NCBI GenBank assembly: GCA_017591395.1
Contig: WEDG01005121.1
Span: 1 to 64,000 of the forward strand
DNA from: Schistocephalus solidus
Lineage: Eukaryota; Platyhelminthes; Cestoda; Diphyllobothriidea; Diphyllobothriidae
DNA length: 64,000 nucleotides
Reading direction: 5' to 3'
The notes under the pieces were generated by a model. It saw only the letters and a program-made list of their open reading frames with translations, did not search any database and was not told the origin of the DNA. Numbering within the stretch: position 1 is the stretch's first letter; each line of letters opens with the position of its first letter. A program made the position numbers and the translations under genes. Of the stretch, positions 1 to 12,328 are shown one piece after another.

Positions 1-440
1 TTACGGTGTAGCCTGCTCTGGACATTCGAGTTTATCCGGGGCCATGATTCCACCCTGAGATCGGAGGATTTCTTCGACTTTGCCTGCACAACTCATCTGC
101 CTGGTCATCCTTACAAGGTTAATAGCGAACGCGCGATTGAACCTCAGAAAGTTTTCTTTCAGCCAACGAGTGGTTCGACCTTGGAACTTGTTACCAAGTG
201 AGATGGTTACCTCTGAAAGCATTATTGATTTTAAAAGAAGGCTTGATTGCATTGTATTTGACAAAAGACGACTGATTTCTTAAAACCAGCCTTTTAAAAT
301 CTTTCGGGCTCTACTTTTCTTCCACAATGTTTCAGCTTGTAGCTGTGAAAAACGCATTTGAAGTATGTTATGCTTTTGACTCAAACATTTTTAAAAATGT
401 ACAACATTTTATATTGACTGTACACATGCAATGATAACCT
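1..440 (+). pseudogene. CR1-like retrotransposon 3' end (RT C-terminus plus 3' UTR), truncated by the window edge
   Basis: The reading frame from base 1 encodes the C-terminal region of a non-LTR reverse transcriptase, with SEDFFDFACTTHLPGHPYK followed by QRVVRPWN and FKRRLD. It matches, residue for residue over long runs, the minus-strand copy at 10367-10849. Relative to that copy two bases are missing near 150, so the frame shifts; the second frame runs to a TAA at 281-283. The following 150 bases also match the 3' UTR of the 10.2 kb copy, to about 430-440. It belongs to the same family as the elements at 10230-12295 and 2767-3110. It is a dead fragment. Confidence 0.85.
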
Positions 441-1552
441 AACATTAATAGGATCATCAAGGGCAATGCCTGTAACCCTTCAAAAAATAAACATATATAT
501 ATATATTCATGAAGAAGATTTAGATCGTGTGTCACTCGTTCCTTCGGAATGAAGGACGTGGATTCTGGGGCAGCCCGTATTACAATATTTCGTTTACGAT
601 TTATGGGCGAGGTACCTAACTTGCCCGCCCATGCTAGGTTGGAGTTCATAGAGGTGGCGTTACTCGTGGATGCTGGCACGGTGTAAATTTCCCCTTTCTT
701 CAGGACAGCACTACCATGTTCATGAAGAAGATTAAGATCGTGTGTAACTCGTTCCTTCGAAATGCAGGACGTGGATTCTGTGATCCCCCTTTTTACGATA
801 TTTCGTTTACGATTTATGGATGAGGTCCTAATTTGCCCGCCCTCACTAGGGTGGGAGTTTACAGAGGTGGCGTTACTCGTGGATGCTGGCACTTCAACAC
901 GAGAGGAATTTTTGTCCGATGCTGGGATTCTGGGACTAATATTTTTGGATGATATATTACCTGTGTCTTCTGAAACTCGTTTCTGTATTTTCTTGGATCC
1001 CTGCTGGTTGCCCTCTTTCCTTACTGGATGCTGTTTAACAGCTACATCGAGCTCCGTTGACGTAGCGTCATCTTCCTTGTGGGATGTGATGGCTACGGAA
1101 GCCATGCCTGCGTATGTGCATTTGTCTCCATCGGGTTCCATCGTTAGGGACTGCTTCTTTTCAGGCAAATTGTGAGGAAGTTTCTTTAACTTCTCTATCT
1201 CCATCTTCAGCCCCTGCATATCCTTTTCAATCTCCGAAATTTTTTGAAGAAGTTTAAAGCATGTCGCACACGCTTCGTCCTCGTAATTGACATCCAAAAA
1301 ACTTACTAAACTCTTGGCCCGTTGGGCGGGAGGTGATTTTAAGGAAGCATGTCCGGAAATGAGGCCATTCGTATTATGATTTATGTCTATTCCATCATTA
1401 AAAATTAGGTCAGAGAGTTTGTCGTGCGCCGATATCTCAGTGGTTTCACCGTCGTTCCCCGCACGCTGGTGCCCCGTTCCGATTCTCGGCAGTGCCACAT
1501 ATTCTGCACGATTTCCGAAGGTTATATTTTTGACTTCCATGATAGATCGCAA
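368..1552 (-). CDS. 394-codon ORF with coiled coil and in-frame tandem duplication, probably retroelement ORF1-like
   Basis: I do not recognise this protein. The N-terminal third has a short CATCF cysteine pair followed by a charged heptad-like segment (ISEIEKDMQGLKMEIEKLKK), a likely coiled coil. The middle is Ser/Thr/Lys-rich. The C-terminal part contains two copies of a 71-residue block starting VPASTSNATS and ending ERVTHDLNLLHE, from a 213-bp tandem duplication (about 505-717 and 718-893). The last ~45 codons are antisense to the 3' UTR of the neighbouring CR1-like element, so the natural C-terminus was probably lost to an insertion. It starts 30 bases inside the ORF1-like frame lying upstream on the same strand, which suggests one retroelement unit. 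Function is unknown. Confidence 0.45.
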   Translation of the reverse strand: MRSIMEVKNITFGNRAEYVALPRIGTGHQRAGNDGETTEISAHDKLSDLIFNDGIDINHNTNGLISGHASLKSPPAQRAKSLVSFLDVNYEDEACATCFKLLQKISEIEKDMQGLKMEIEKLKKLPHNLPEKKQSLTMEPDGDKCTYAGMASVAITSHKEDDATSTELDVAVKQHPVRKEGNQQGSKKIQKRVSEDTGNISSKNISPRIPASDKNSSRVEVPASTSNATSVNSHPSEGGQIRTSSINRKRNIVKRGITESTSCISKERVTHDLNLLHEHGSAVLKKGEIYTVPASTSNATSMNSNLAWAGKLGTSPINRKRNIVIRAAPESTSFIPKERVTHDLNLLHEYIYICLFFEGLQALPLMILLMLGYHCMCTVNIKCCTFLKMFESKA

Positions 1553-2315
1553 AAATGATAAAGGGTGTTAAAAATATGGAACGAAGGTTTTAGCGGAAGC
1601 AACTTTATGAATAAAATATCGAAAGGACTTAGCCCTCTGTTGACTGGAAGATCTCGTGGAGTTGCTGGCGAATTAGCTGATGCATTGACGTTAGTGGAAA
1701 TACGACCAGACTTATGAATATTAGTTTGAGAAATTGATGATAAGAAAGACCAATTTCTTCGCTCCATTGGTGTAAGATCTCGACAAAGGAAACATTTTGT
1801 CCTTTCCAAATAGCGAGAAGTACGACCTCGTTGAGCAAAGATTGAGTCCACCTCAACTGTTGAAAACAATTTAACTAGTATAGGAGGATTCGTGTTACGC
1901 GAAGAGAGGCGTTTTGCTTCCACTATTTTGTAGTTGAAACCACCCGAGTACAAAAAGTCCATAGCAACGTCAACTTGGCGGCTGTGTATGGGAGCATTTT
2001 TTGGAGAAAATTGTGATTACGTTTCTGTCTGTCAAAAGCCTCGCTGGCGACCAAGTGAGCAAGCGAATCAAGACGCCTGCAATCCTGAGAGGGAACATCA
2101 GATATGTTACCATCGAACAGGTTGCCGAGTATAGACAAAATGGATCCAAACTTCATCATGAAGTCGTTGCAGTTCTGTAAAGCGGACAGATCTAGCTGAT
2201 TAGCTTTAACAATGGGTTGTACATTTGAGTCAATGTTGAAAATCCTAGATGTATTCAAGCATCGTTTTGGTCCCGAGGCATGTAGTTTCCGACGAATTGA
2301 GATTGTTGGTTTCAT
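1522..2315 (-). pseudogene. ORF1 (RRM/gag-like) protein of a non-LTR retrotransposon, frameshifted
   Basis: Two overlapping minus-strand frames (2315-1923 and 1962-1522) look like one broken protein. The second reads VEAKRLSSRNTNPPILVKLFS, then R-T-S-R-Y-L-E-R, then DLTPMERRNW. This is the pattern of the RRM-like nucleic-acid-binding domain of CR1/Jockey ORF1 proteins (basic strand, 'PILVKLFST', then an arginine-rich helix and a 'D-LTP-ERR' motif). The first frame would be the N-terminal helical part. The frameshift is near 1930-1960. Assignment rests on pattern only. It could be upstream of, and part of the same element as, the 394-codon ORF. Confidence 0.45.
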
Positions 2316-2766
2316 CTTTCGTAGAAAATATGAGTAGGATCTACGCAGGATACGCAGGATAAAATAAATTTATGAAATTTCAACCTAAATTCTATGTAAG
2401 CGCTTTATAATTCTACGTTTTCTACGAGGATTTATAGGGATAGCAAGTTGTAGTTGTCTACAGACTAGACATTCTAAACTTTATCAACAATTTAGCCAAT
2501 AGAGATAGCAGGAAACAAATAAATCAGTTAAAAGTTGAGAACGAGAAATGAGGCTATGTCAGGTGAATAAAACGACACTGTATAGTTCAAACTATTGTTA
2601 AATACAAAGACCACAGGTAATTGTATACGATTAAGGGCTAGAACTGCAAATCTTTTATCTACAATTAAGCCAATAACGACAGTATAAACGAAAAAATACG
2701 TTCAAAATTTTAGATTTCACTTAGCTTTCGAAAATTGACCTGCGCGCCTTGACCTTGGCCTCCTTG
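2316..2766. other. AT-rich stretch without recognisable gene
   Basis: No coding potential or repeat family was recognised. It separates the ORF1-like frames from the degenerate RT fragment and may hold the 5' UTR of the minus-strand retroelement. Confidence 0.4.
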
Positions 2767-3110
2767 AACAGCTATAGAAGAGGTAGGCACAGATAGTGGA
2801 TGGTTTTAAGAATTAATCGTATCAGGATAGTTTGAAAAATCTTGACTTATTTCCCGTGTCTTACTGGCACTTAAGGTCTAGACTTCTTTGGACACTTCAA
2901 AATATGCATAACCATAGTTTCTTGCTTAGCCCGGAGGATTTCTTTGGGTTTGCCTACAGAACGCACCAGCACGTTCATCCGTACAAATTCGGCCGCCAAA
3001 GTGATCACAGAAAGTTTGCTTTCAACCAATTAGTCGTTCGACCATGGAATTCGCTATCAAGCAAGATGGTGTAACTGACATTATTTTTGCTTGAAGTATA
3101 AGGATTCAGG
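2767..3110 (+). pseudogene. Degenerate CR1-like RT C-terminal fragment
   Basis: An open stretch at 2832-3074 reads LDLFPVSYWHLRSRLLWTL and, further on, SPEDFFGFAYRTH and VVRPWNSL. These are the signatures of the RT C-terminal region of the family at 1-440 and 10367-10849, but more diverged and with upstream stops. No catalytic residues are present. It is an isolated 3'-end fragment. Confidence 0.75.
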
Positions 3111-3417
3111 GCATAATATTTGAAAAAAATCATCATTCACAACAAGAATACTTACATCCAGACTTACAACGCCTTCCTCTGTCTACTCTTTTTCCACTTG
3201 TTTTGCCTAGAGCTGCAAAGACTTCTTTGAAATTGCTATTTATGCGGACTTGAACATCGACCATAAGTTACTTTATTGAGGGAATCAGGATTACACCCTT
3301 GAGCTCCTTATTCACATTAAAAATGACAAAAGAATAAATGTTTACAGCAATAAGTCTACCAAATAAAAACTTTAGGTCATCGATATGTGTGGGCCAGGCA
3401 TAAGCTGCCATCAGATG

Positions 3418-3900
3418 GCCGAAAAAACTAGAAGCCATTCAAAGCTGCTTTACTAGATCCTTATCCAAATGTGATGGCATTCAAGGCTCATAAATGGAAC
3501 TATACAATAGATATGGTCTTCAGCCCATCTGGATCAGAAGACTCAAAAATGGTCTCACTTTTCTATTCAAAATCACACATGACCAATATACTCTCAGAAT
3601 GAATATACTAACAAATCAAAACGGCCCCCGAGACACTACAAATTATGAAAATATTATAAAAACTCCTAAATTTAAAAATGCCCAACGATCAAACTTCTAT
3701 TCCATAAGATACGCGAAAATATGGAATGCCCTGTCAAATTCTATTAGAAATAGTCGAACCATACTAGAATTTAAAATAAAAATCAAACAATATCTGTTAG
3801 ATAATAACATACATCGATTTTTGAATTAGATTGGACATTTTTAAACTCAGTTCTTTAACATAGAATTCGGGCCGAAAGGGCTCTGCTAACGCCAACTTCG
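3418..3900 (+). pseudogene. AT-rich non-LTR RT C-terminal fragment with 3' UTR
   Basis: From about 3418 the frame reads KKLEAIQSCFTRSL, a TAA stop, then RLKNGLTFLFKITH and finally YAKIWNALSNSI ... FKIKIKQYLL, ending at TAG 3827-3829. This is the typical tail of CR1/Jockey reverse transcriptases: LEKVQRRFT, LxxLxLxxRRL, then an 'IWNSLP' and 'FKxxL' ending. Base composition is far more AT-rich than the other families here, which suggests a separate lineage. The GC-rich bases around 3860-3900 (gggccgaaagggctctg) look like a structured 3' UTR of such elements. It is 5' truncated. Confidence 0.75.
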
Positions 3901-6623
3901 GGAATCACGCGTTTTACGACGCGGCGGTTACTATCGGCGATAGCTACTTCAATTCTGAGTCCTCTTTATGAGCTGCAGTATCTGCACCTTGAAGTCAAGC
4001 TGCAAATACAATCGTACTTCGCGTGCGCTTCCAATGACGGCGTCCTTTTCTGGAAAGGTATGCTTTGCTTCAGTCATCCTCCCTCTCAATAAAAAGCGTT
4101 AATTGGCTCTGTCTATAATCCCCCGTGTTATTCTGGCAATGAAAGCGAGCTTGGTGAACTATTTGAAAAAGTTACAGACTCTCAATTTGATGTCAAATAA
4201 TTGTAGGCGATTTCAATCTGCCAGACATTGACTGGCAGGCAAATTCCTCTCCGCCTAAACATCAGAAATTGGTCGATACTTTTACTTTTTCAAACATGTC
4301 CCAACTGGTCAGATCAGTTACTAGAAATGACAACATTTTAGATTTAATTTTTACAAATGATGTCCACCCTCTCTTTATGAAGTTTCATCATGATCTTTTC
4401 ACAAGTGATCATGCAATACTTCACTGTTGTTTTCCACTCCCCCTTCTTACGAAGCCTGAGGTTAAATGCAATAACCTCGATTTTGCTAACACAAACCATG
4501 AAATGATAAATAATTTCGTAAGCACTCTAGATTGGCATAGCATATTCTCAATCAACGATCCAAACTTTTTCCGTGAGCTATTGCAGAGCCTCATAGAAAA
4601 AATCCAGGCCTTTATCCCGTTTAAGTTTTTTAATTCAAATACAGCTTCTTCTACTGTTCCGCATTTTCTCCAAAACAGACTCAAAAATTACGAAAGCAAC
4701 TTAAAGATTCATCTAAAAGCTCTTTGTCAGTTCATTTAAGAATTGCACAAATATTTGAATTAGCATCGAAAATTAGGCTCGCGAGATATAAGCGTAGGGA
4801 GTCTCGGGCACTAATTGATGGCAATCCATCCAAATCTGTTGCTCATATCTTCCATGTTCGGTCATCGGTTAAGCGTCTGAATGTAACTCCGCCCTAACTC
4901 AACTGTAACAATAAATTTGTAAGAGACGATTTGGGCAAAGCAGAGTTGTTAAATTCGTTTTTTGCCAACCACTTTACCACTGAAACTAGCCCCACTCCCA
5001 CAATTCCGCTGCTTTCAAATTTACTTCTAACAACCATTAATTTCTCGCCTTCATGTATTCAAAAGGAAATAGCTCACCTAAAAATTCACATTCGTTTGGA
5101 ACTGATAACATTCCAAACTCACTTATTAAACAGTTAAGGGATTTTCCACCTTTACTAAGCAAGTTATTCTCAGTATTTCTCGAAAATCGTTACTTCCCCG
5201 ATTACTGGAAAACTTCTATTATAATACCAGTTTTTAAATCTGGTTCCCGCGCGGACATTCATAACTATCACGGTGTTCATAAAACGCCCTCTCTTGCTAA
5301 ACCTTTCGAAAAACTAATTGCAAAACAAATCACGGATTTTTGCATAAGCAATCAAATTATCAACTTTCCCAACACAGCTTCTTACCGGACCGCTCTTGTG
5401 AAACCTGCTACATGTTTTTTCTAAATCTACTAACCTCTCTTCTTAATGATCATCTATCTGTGGTAGTTATCTATTTTGATCTTAGTAAGGCATTCGATAA
5501 AGTGCCTCATAAACGACTTCTAGCTTAACTAGAAGCTATAGGATTTCGTAGTCCCCTTACTGACTTTATTAGATCATACCGAAATGATCGAAAGCAAAAA
5601 TATTTAGTGGGGTCCTCATACTCAAGTGCTACCACGATTGTTAGTGGTGACCTTCAAGGTACCGTATTAGGTCCTTTGTTGTTCTTACTGTATATAAATG
5701 ATATTTCATCGATAGTTAAACATTCTCAATCTTTTATTTATGCTGATGACCTCAAATGCGTGTATTCCTTCTCTAACTCTACGACCGAACGGTGCCTAGA
5801 ACAAATTCATTCGGACTTAGACGCTCTTTCAGCCTGGAGCTCCAAATAGCTAATGGAGTTCTTACGTACTAAGTGTCGCTACATGAGTTTTGGGCCTGTA
5901 AGGCTGCCGCAACCTCTTATCTTTGAAGGTTATCTTATGATTGAATGTTCCTCCATCAAGTACTTGGGCTTAAGCTTCACCAATAAATTAGATCTTTCGA
6001 CTCATACCAATAGAATTACGGCCAAAGCTGCTCAGATTTGCGGCTTTATTTCTTATAATTTCTACCTTCCTGAAATTAAATTAAGACTTAATCGTATGTT
6101 TGTACTTCCCATTTTTGAATTTTGCTGTCCTTTTTTTCGGTTAAATGAATGAATCTAGCCGTTCAAAAATTAAAAATGTCCAAAGAAATTTCACCAAAAA
6201 ACCCTATTTCCGACTATTTCAACAACTTCCTACTCAACAAGATGCCAGCTAATGAAGCTAAAATTTCTTTAGGCCAGGAGACTTGAAGCTGGCTTTTGTC
6301 TCCTTTTCCGACATAATAATAGTTCAACTCTCCCCAAGCTTTCTGTCATTACCCCCGTTAGTCTTACTTATAACCTAAGAAATTCTGCACTAATTTTACC
6401 TCCCCCTGCATCCTCCACGTGTAAAAGCTCTCTCTGCTTTGCTTCTAGGTATAGTTTTCTTTGGAATAACTTGCCAATTAAAATTAGGTCGTTAACTAGT
6501 CTATCTGCGTTCAAGCGAAGACAGCACATTTGTCTTAACACTGATTCTATTAACCATTTATTTTCCTCATCTTTTAACAGTAGCTTTCCCCAGTCATTTC
6601 AGGCCAGAAGCTCCCACGAGTAG
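3890..6623 (+). pseudogene. CR1/Jockey-like retrotransposon ORF2 (endonuclease plus reverse transcriptase), broken
   Basis: The order of motifs is that of a full ORF2. The apurinic-like endonuclease shows VGDFNLPDIDW (about 4207-4236), DNILDLIFTND and the catalytic FTSDHAILH near 4400. The reverse transcriptase shows NYESNLK linker sequence, YFPDYWKTSIIIPVFKSG, FDLSKAFDKVPH (about 5475-5512), GTVLGPLLF and an intact FIYADDLK (about 5733-5760). The C-terminal domain runs in a further frame to FQARSSHE and TAG at 6621-6623. At least five frameshifts or stops break it (for example near 4195, 5130, 5420, 5527 and 5849). The catalytic YADD survives but the gene cannot make one protein. Confidence 0.85.
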
Positions 6624-7632
6624 TTATTTGACGTCCTTTTATGAATCTCCTACGACGATCTGCAATGCACACATAGATGAAGAATTTAGTCATCTGGTTA
6701 TGAAGTACACCTGGGCAAGCTATAGCTGGGGGTTAGTGACCTACAAGACTCATAACCACCTATCCTCTGGCTATGCGCAAGGGCTCTCAATTTAATGATT
6801 TATATACCCATTATCTAAAAACAGCTTTTTTTCTATTGTTAAAACTAATTTTTAAAAATTATAAAAATTTTACATTTTCAAATGTTTTTGGATAGCGTCT
6901 TTATTTTTATACATAATTTTATGATTGATACACAATTTGCTTTAAAACTAGCATGCAAAACTTATTATTTTTTATCTTAGTCTGTTAGTAGTATATTTCT
7001 TCCGTTTTTAACATAATTTATGCTCTACGTAATTCGAATGCGCAACGAGCCGCACGCCTATGTTTTGATATAGCTTTATGAAACGAATGGTACTAGTTGT
7101 TTCATACAGCTAGATTGAACATAATCAACACTATGTTTTATAATACAAATATGAAGACTGTAGGACTGCATTGAAAGTTTCCTCCCGTGAACTCTTCCTG
7201 CTCCTATCCTATTTTCACCTTTTTTAGCAATCAGTCAACTAAGTCTAATTAATCGGCAGATCCCACACTGGAATCGATTGCGCTCACATCTCGTTGGAAG
7301 TACCTTTCCATTCGAATCGACTGCAAACGTTTCTACCACTGTCGAATGAATAATCTCGAACGTCAATAACAGAGTAGTTTTGGCTTTAAACATTCTTACC
7401 CTGATACATTCATCCCCATTCTGTATAGCTGTTTTGACTTCGAATTTAGCTATTTTTAAACATTGGAAAACAGGTTTTTTTACTTAAAACTTAATTTTCA
7501 TTTAGAACACTGCTTTTTAAGCAAACAAACAAACTAAAGCTAAATTGGTTAAGGAAAAGAGGAGTTCGCTTTATATTTTTTTATCCTGTGTTCTAAGGGG
7601 TTAACGGCGCCCAAGCAGTGCCAAATCAATAA
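6624..7632 (+). other. AT-rich 3' region of the upstream retroelement
   Basis: No coding frame of note. It is AT-rich, with long T and A runs. It ends in a G/C-richer segment (about 7596-7625, containing ggggttaacggcgccc) that resembles a conserved 3' UTR block just before a simple-repeat tail. Confidence 0.4.
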
Positions 7633-7654
7633 ACCTATTTATTTATTTATTTAA
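7633..7654. repeat. (TTTA)n tail at junction of two convergent retroelements
   Basis: Short tetranucleotide repeat of the kind that terminates CR1/Jockey-type elements. It lies after the + element's 3' block and overlaps the TAA stop of the minus element, so it could belong to either. Confidence 0.8.
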
Positions 7655-10030
7655 TGACACAAGCTTCATTATATTTACAATAGTTTCTCAGCAAATGAGT
7701 ACCCGAATTGCATTTTATTGTGTCAACAGTTTCTGAAAAGACCTCCTCATCAGGGATTCCGTTCAATGCACCAACGACCCTCTGCGAAAAGGCATTCCAA
7801 TGAACGTCCTTGTGGACCAATTTCCTCTGTAGTGTAAAGGGATAACCCCACAGGTGTTCCGTCTCAGCCAATGCGAAGAAGTCAGCAAATTCTAGGGCAC
7901 AATTGTGGCCTCTGATAAGCCGGTCACCGCGTAGTTGCCTGTAATTTAGAGGACACAAATCAAATTCAACTAATCTGGTTTCGTAAGGCAGATGACTAAG
8001 ATTCTTGACCATCTTTGTAGCCCTTGCCTGTACTCGTTCAAGCTGTAAATAATCCTTCTTAAACCACGGATGCCAGGTCTGGATGGCATATTCCAAGTGA
8101 GATCGAACAAATGCTCCGTAGGTTCTTCGGAATAGTTCTTTATTAATCTGCACAAATCCCCGTCTGAGTAAAAATAAAACTGTTGTTGCGCATTTAATTG
8201 CCTTTACACACGTTAAAGATGGGTTGAGTGAGGAGTTTATTTGAACACCGAGAGCCTTCTGTTCCTAAACAATCGAAAGGGGCTGCCCATTGAGAAGGTT
8301 TTGGTAAGAATCATCCTCCTAACTAGTCTTTCCGGCACGAAGTCTTAGGACCACACCCTTCTCAACGTTAAAATTAAAGAGCCAATGAGCATACCAGATG
8401 CTTAGATGTTTGAGACTTCCTTGAAGTGCGTGCCTATTGGCATCAGATCAAATGACCCTCCACAATTTAACATCGTCTGCAAACATGATGGCGCTGCTAC
8501 TCAGTTCTTCAACACAGTCGTTGATAAAGACTAAGAAGAGTAATTATCCTAAGACTGAGCCTTGTGTGACACCACTTAGAACCGGAGTAGGTGTAAATTC
8601 TAGGTATCGATGCACACAGTTTGAAATCTTGCTGTAAGAAAATCTGCAATCCATGTCAGCAGCAATCCTCTTATGGCAATTTCAGATAATTTTATAGATA
8701 AGACGTTTGTGCGGGACACTTTCAAACGACTTCGTGAAATCAATGTAGATGACGTCAACCCTACCAACTTCATCAAATGCGCGAGTCTACTGCTCTGTCG
8801 AGAGCAATAAACTGGAAAAGACAAGTGCGATTCTGTCTGAAGCTATGCTGGAGCTCTGAGAGCAATCGGTTTTCCTCAAGTAAATTTATTGTCGCCTTCT
8901 TAATTTTCGATTCCATTATTTTACAGCAAATGGAGGTAAGGCTGACAGGCATATAATTGCTGACAGGCATATAATTGTTGACATTAGATCGAGTCCCACT
9001 CTTGTGTATGGGGTATATATCTGCTGCCTTCCATTCGGATGGCAGTTTCCCAGATTCAAAGGACGAATTGAATAAATGCGTTAGTAGTTTGGAGAGTTTG
9101 TCGGCCAGTTCTTTCAAGAAATTTGCCGGTGAATCATCCAAACCAGATGACTTGACTTCTTTGAGATTTTGCAGTTCTCGTTCCACGAGAGGCTCCGGGA
9201 ACAGGCGTCTATATAACCACTGTTGTCGTGGTCAAGCTGAAGTTCCGGTTCTGTAGTGAATACCGAGGCAAAGAACAGACTCAAGTGCTCGGCTTTCTCG
9301 CAACTTTCAACGATTTCAATACCACTGCCAGCCATAATTACCGCGACTGGGTCCTTCTTTTTTAATCGACTATTGATATAATTGAAAAAATTCAAAGTTT
9401 ATTTTCAGCCTGTTAAATAATTCTTGATTCATAGCTCTTCCTTGCCTGACGAATAATTTTTCGGCAGCATTTTTGCGATGTAGAAATTCCTTGCGATGCT
9501 CTGCTGACCTTGTTTCTCTGAATACCTTCCATATTTTATTCTTCTTCTTTAACTGCCTGTTAAGTTCTCGTATTAACCAGGCAGGGCGACTTGTCTTTTT
9601 TCGCACCTTCACTGGACGAAAGCGTTCAATCAGATCGAATGAAACCTTACTAAACGATTGCCAGTCATCCTCTGGTTTCCTTTTGAGCAAACGGTCCCAT
9701 TGCACGGACATCAGTTCGTTCTTCATCGCGTTAAAATCGGGCTTCGATATATTTCGCTTCCCTTGCGTTCTCTCTTGGCGCTGAGAATAAAGATAGTTAT
9801 CCCACATTAGCGTTCTATGGTCACTCTTATCGAGGGGTACCATAGAACACACTTCATCAATGTTAGAGAAGTCCTTCGTAAATACTATGTCACAGCAATT
9901 TGCTCTCTGGTTCTCTCTAAATCTCGTTGGTATGTTAACCTTCTAATCAAGAGGTTTCTCAAGAGTGAGATCCATTAACTTGTGGCTGAAGGAAGTTGGC
10001 ACACCATCAACAGTCAGATTTACCCAGATT
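7647..10030 (-). pseudogene. CR1/Jockey-like retrotransposon ORF2, minus strand, broken and 5' truncated
   Basis: Reading from high to low coordinates, the endonuclease end is visible as LDKSDHRTLMW (about 9815-9850), followed by the basic linker RPAWLIRELNRQLKKKNKIW. The RT then begins with ESGKLPSEWKAADIYPIHKSG and SFRQNRTC. A degenerate FADDVK lies near 8466-8490. The C-terminal domain GAFVRSHLEYAIQTWHPW through QRVVGALNGIP ends at a TAA at 7647. A 19-bp tandem duplication at 8940-8978 doubles the residues NYMPVS. Several frameshifts separate the pieces. The 5' boundary is around 10030. Confidence 0.85.
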
Positions 10031-10229
10031 TACCCAGATAAGTATGCAAACTTTGCTGTGAAAGAGTCACCAATGACACTGTCGGCAACCCTTAAAATAT
10101 ACACACATATCCGTTGTATGTATCCACCTGTTTCGCCACAGTGCACTTTTACTCTTTTGAAGAGCATTCGAATTCATCTGGGTTTTTGAACATTGGATGG
10201 TTGCGATTTCAGCTGTGAGTGAAGGTTGT

Positions 10230-12295
10230 GTTTGTTATTGCATGTGTACAGTCAATATAAAATGGTGTACATTTAAAAATGTTTGAGTGAAAGCATTACA
10301 TAAATTCAAATGCGTTTCCCAGCCATAGGCGAAACATTGTGGTAGAAAAGTAGAGCCCGAAAGATTTTAAAAGACTGGTTTTAAGTTAGCATGTTGTGAC
10401 AGTCGTCTTTTGTGAAATATAATGCCATCAAGCCTTCTTTTAAAATCAGTAATGCTGTCAGAGGTAACCGTCTCGCTTGGTAACGAGTTCCAAGGTCGTA
10501 CCACACGTTGGCTGAAACAAAACTTTCTGAGGTTCAATCGCATGCGTTCGCTATTAACCTTGTAAGGATGACCAGGCAGATGAGTTGTGCAGGCAAAGTC
10601 GAAGAAATCCTCCGATCTCAGGGAGGAAACATGGCCCCGGATAATCCGGAATGTCCAGAGCAGGCTACACCGTAAGTGCCTGTAGGAAAGAGGAAATAAG
10701 TCAAGCTTTTTAAATCTGTCTTGGTACGGTAAAGTCTTAAGACCGTCAACCATCTTCGTTGCTCTCCGTTGCACCTGTTCGAGGAGGTCAACATCTTTCT
10801 TCATCCACGGTATCCAGGGTGGTATTCCGTAATCTAAATGCGGTCTCACAAAGACGCCATAGACTTTTCGGAAGAGATTAGGGGGAATATTTTAAACGCA
10901 CGTCTGATCCAATGTAGTGTACATGTTGCCTTCTGGACTGCTTTCTTACAGTGTTCTGAGATCATCAAATTCGCAGTTGTCCAGATACCCAGATCTTTGT
11001 ATGTTTCTACCTCTTTTAATTCAGTGCCATTAATAAAAGTACTGGTGTCTCAGAGATACTTTTTCGACCGGCGCTTATGTGTAGGATCACGCACTTAAAT
11101 ACATCAAACTTAAGAAGCCACCTAGCCGACCAGGCACTTAGTTTGTCAATATACGATTGTAACCCTTTTGCGTCATCAGCGTAGCTGACTTCAGTCCATA
11201 TTTTAATGTCATCTGCAAACATGACAGCTTCACAATCTAGGTCATTGAGACAGTCGTTCACGTAGATAAGAAGAGTTGGGGGCCTAAAACAGAACCCTGT
11301 GGAACACCACTTTCTACTTTTACCCATTCTGAGCTAGAGTTTCCAACAAAAACTCTCTGCACTCTGAAAGACAAGAAACTCTTGATCCAATTGAAAAGTT
11401 TTCCTTGAATTCCTACGTTCCAAATCATCTGTAAAAGAAGCCCGTGTGGTACACTATCAAAGGCCTTTTTGAAGTCAAAGTATACACCATCTACTGCATG
11501 ACCCTTATCTGTGGCCTTTGTCAATTTCTCGTGCGACTGAAGGGCATTCGTGAGACAGGAACGCCCTGGACGGAAGCAGTTTTTGGGCATCGCATAGGAT
11601 TTGGTTGTTTTCCAGATAGCGCATTAAATGCCTCTTGATAATACGCTCCATTATTTTACACGCTATGCAAGTTAAACTGACAGGGCGGTAATTTTCACAG
11701 TCGAGTCGTGAACCTCCTTTATAGATCGGGGTGATGAATGTGCACTTCCATTCTTCCGGGAGTTTGCTTTCTTCAAAGGACTTTTAGAATATGATGGATA
11801 GTGGTACACCCAGTTCGTTAGCAAGTTCTCTAAGTGCTAATGCAGGAATTCTATCCGGCCCAGGCGACTTGGCTGGTTTTATACGGAGTAATTCGGTTTT
11901 AACTACGGTCGGTGAAAAGTCTAGGTCTAGGTCCTCTGTTGTGGATGAGGAGGAGATGGAGGAGTAAGGGAAAGGGGGGGGGGTACACATTGGTTTACAA
12001 ACTGATTGAATAGCAGCAAAATTATTAGGCTCTCTGGTGAAGACGGTCTGGAAGAATTTGGAAAGAAGGAATGCTTTAACCTGGTCATCGGTCTCCAGTT
12101 TTCCGTCTGCAGACCTAAGGGCAGGATTCATTTCCTGAATTCTCTTTGTACTCCGTTTGTAGCCATATAGCATTTTGGGGTGTTCCAACGATTTTCGCAG
12201 TATGTTTAGTTCAAACTTCCTCCGCAGCTTAGTAGCCTCACATTTACAAACGTTGCGTTGCTGCTTAAATTCCCGTAAGTGAGCATCGGAGCCGG
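10230..12295 (-). pseudogene. CR1-like retrotransposon RT, minus strand, frameshifted
   Basis: Reading leftward from 12188, a linker ORF runs into the RT N-terminal motif IKPAKSPGPDRIPALALREL. Next come FRPGRSCLTNALQ, FDFKKAFDSVPHGLL, SGVPQGSVLGP, an intact MFADDIKIW (about 11195-11225) and the C-terminal domain DYGIPPWIPWMKKDVDLLEQ through QRVVRPWNSLPSE, ending at 10367. The 3' UTR (10367 down to about 10235) matches that of the fragment at 1-440. Frameshifts occur near 11270-11330 and around 11590-11780. The 5' half matches 56397-58145 closely, so both are one family. The upstream end is cut at about 12295, next to a Penelope-like scrap. Confidence 0.88.
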
Positions 12296-12328
12296 TTTGT
12301 CTGTGTTTGCCATGTTTGTCGCCTTACT

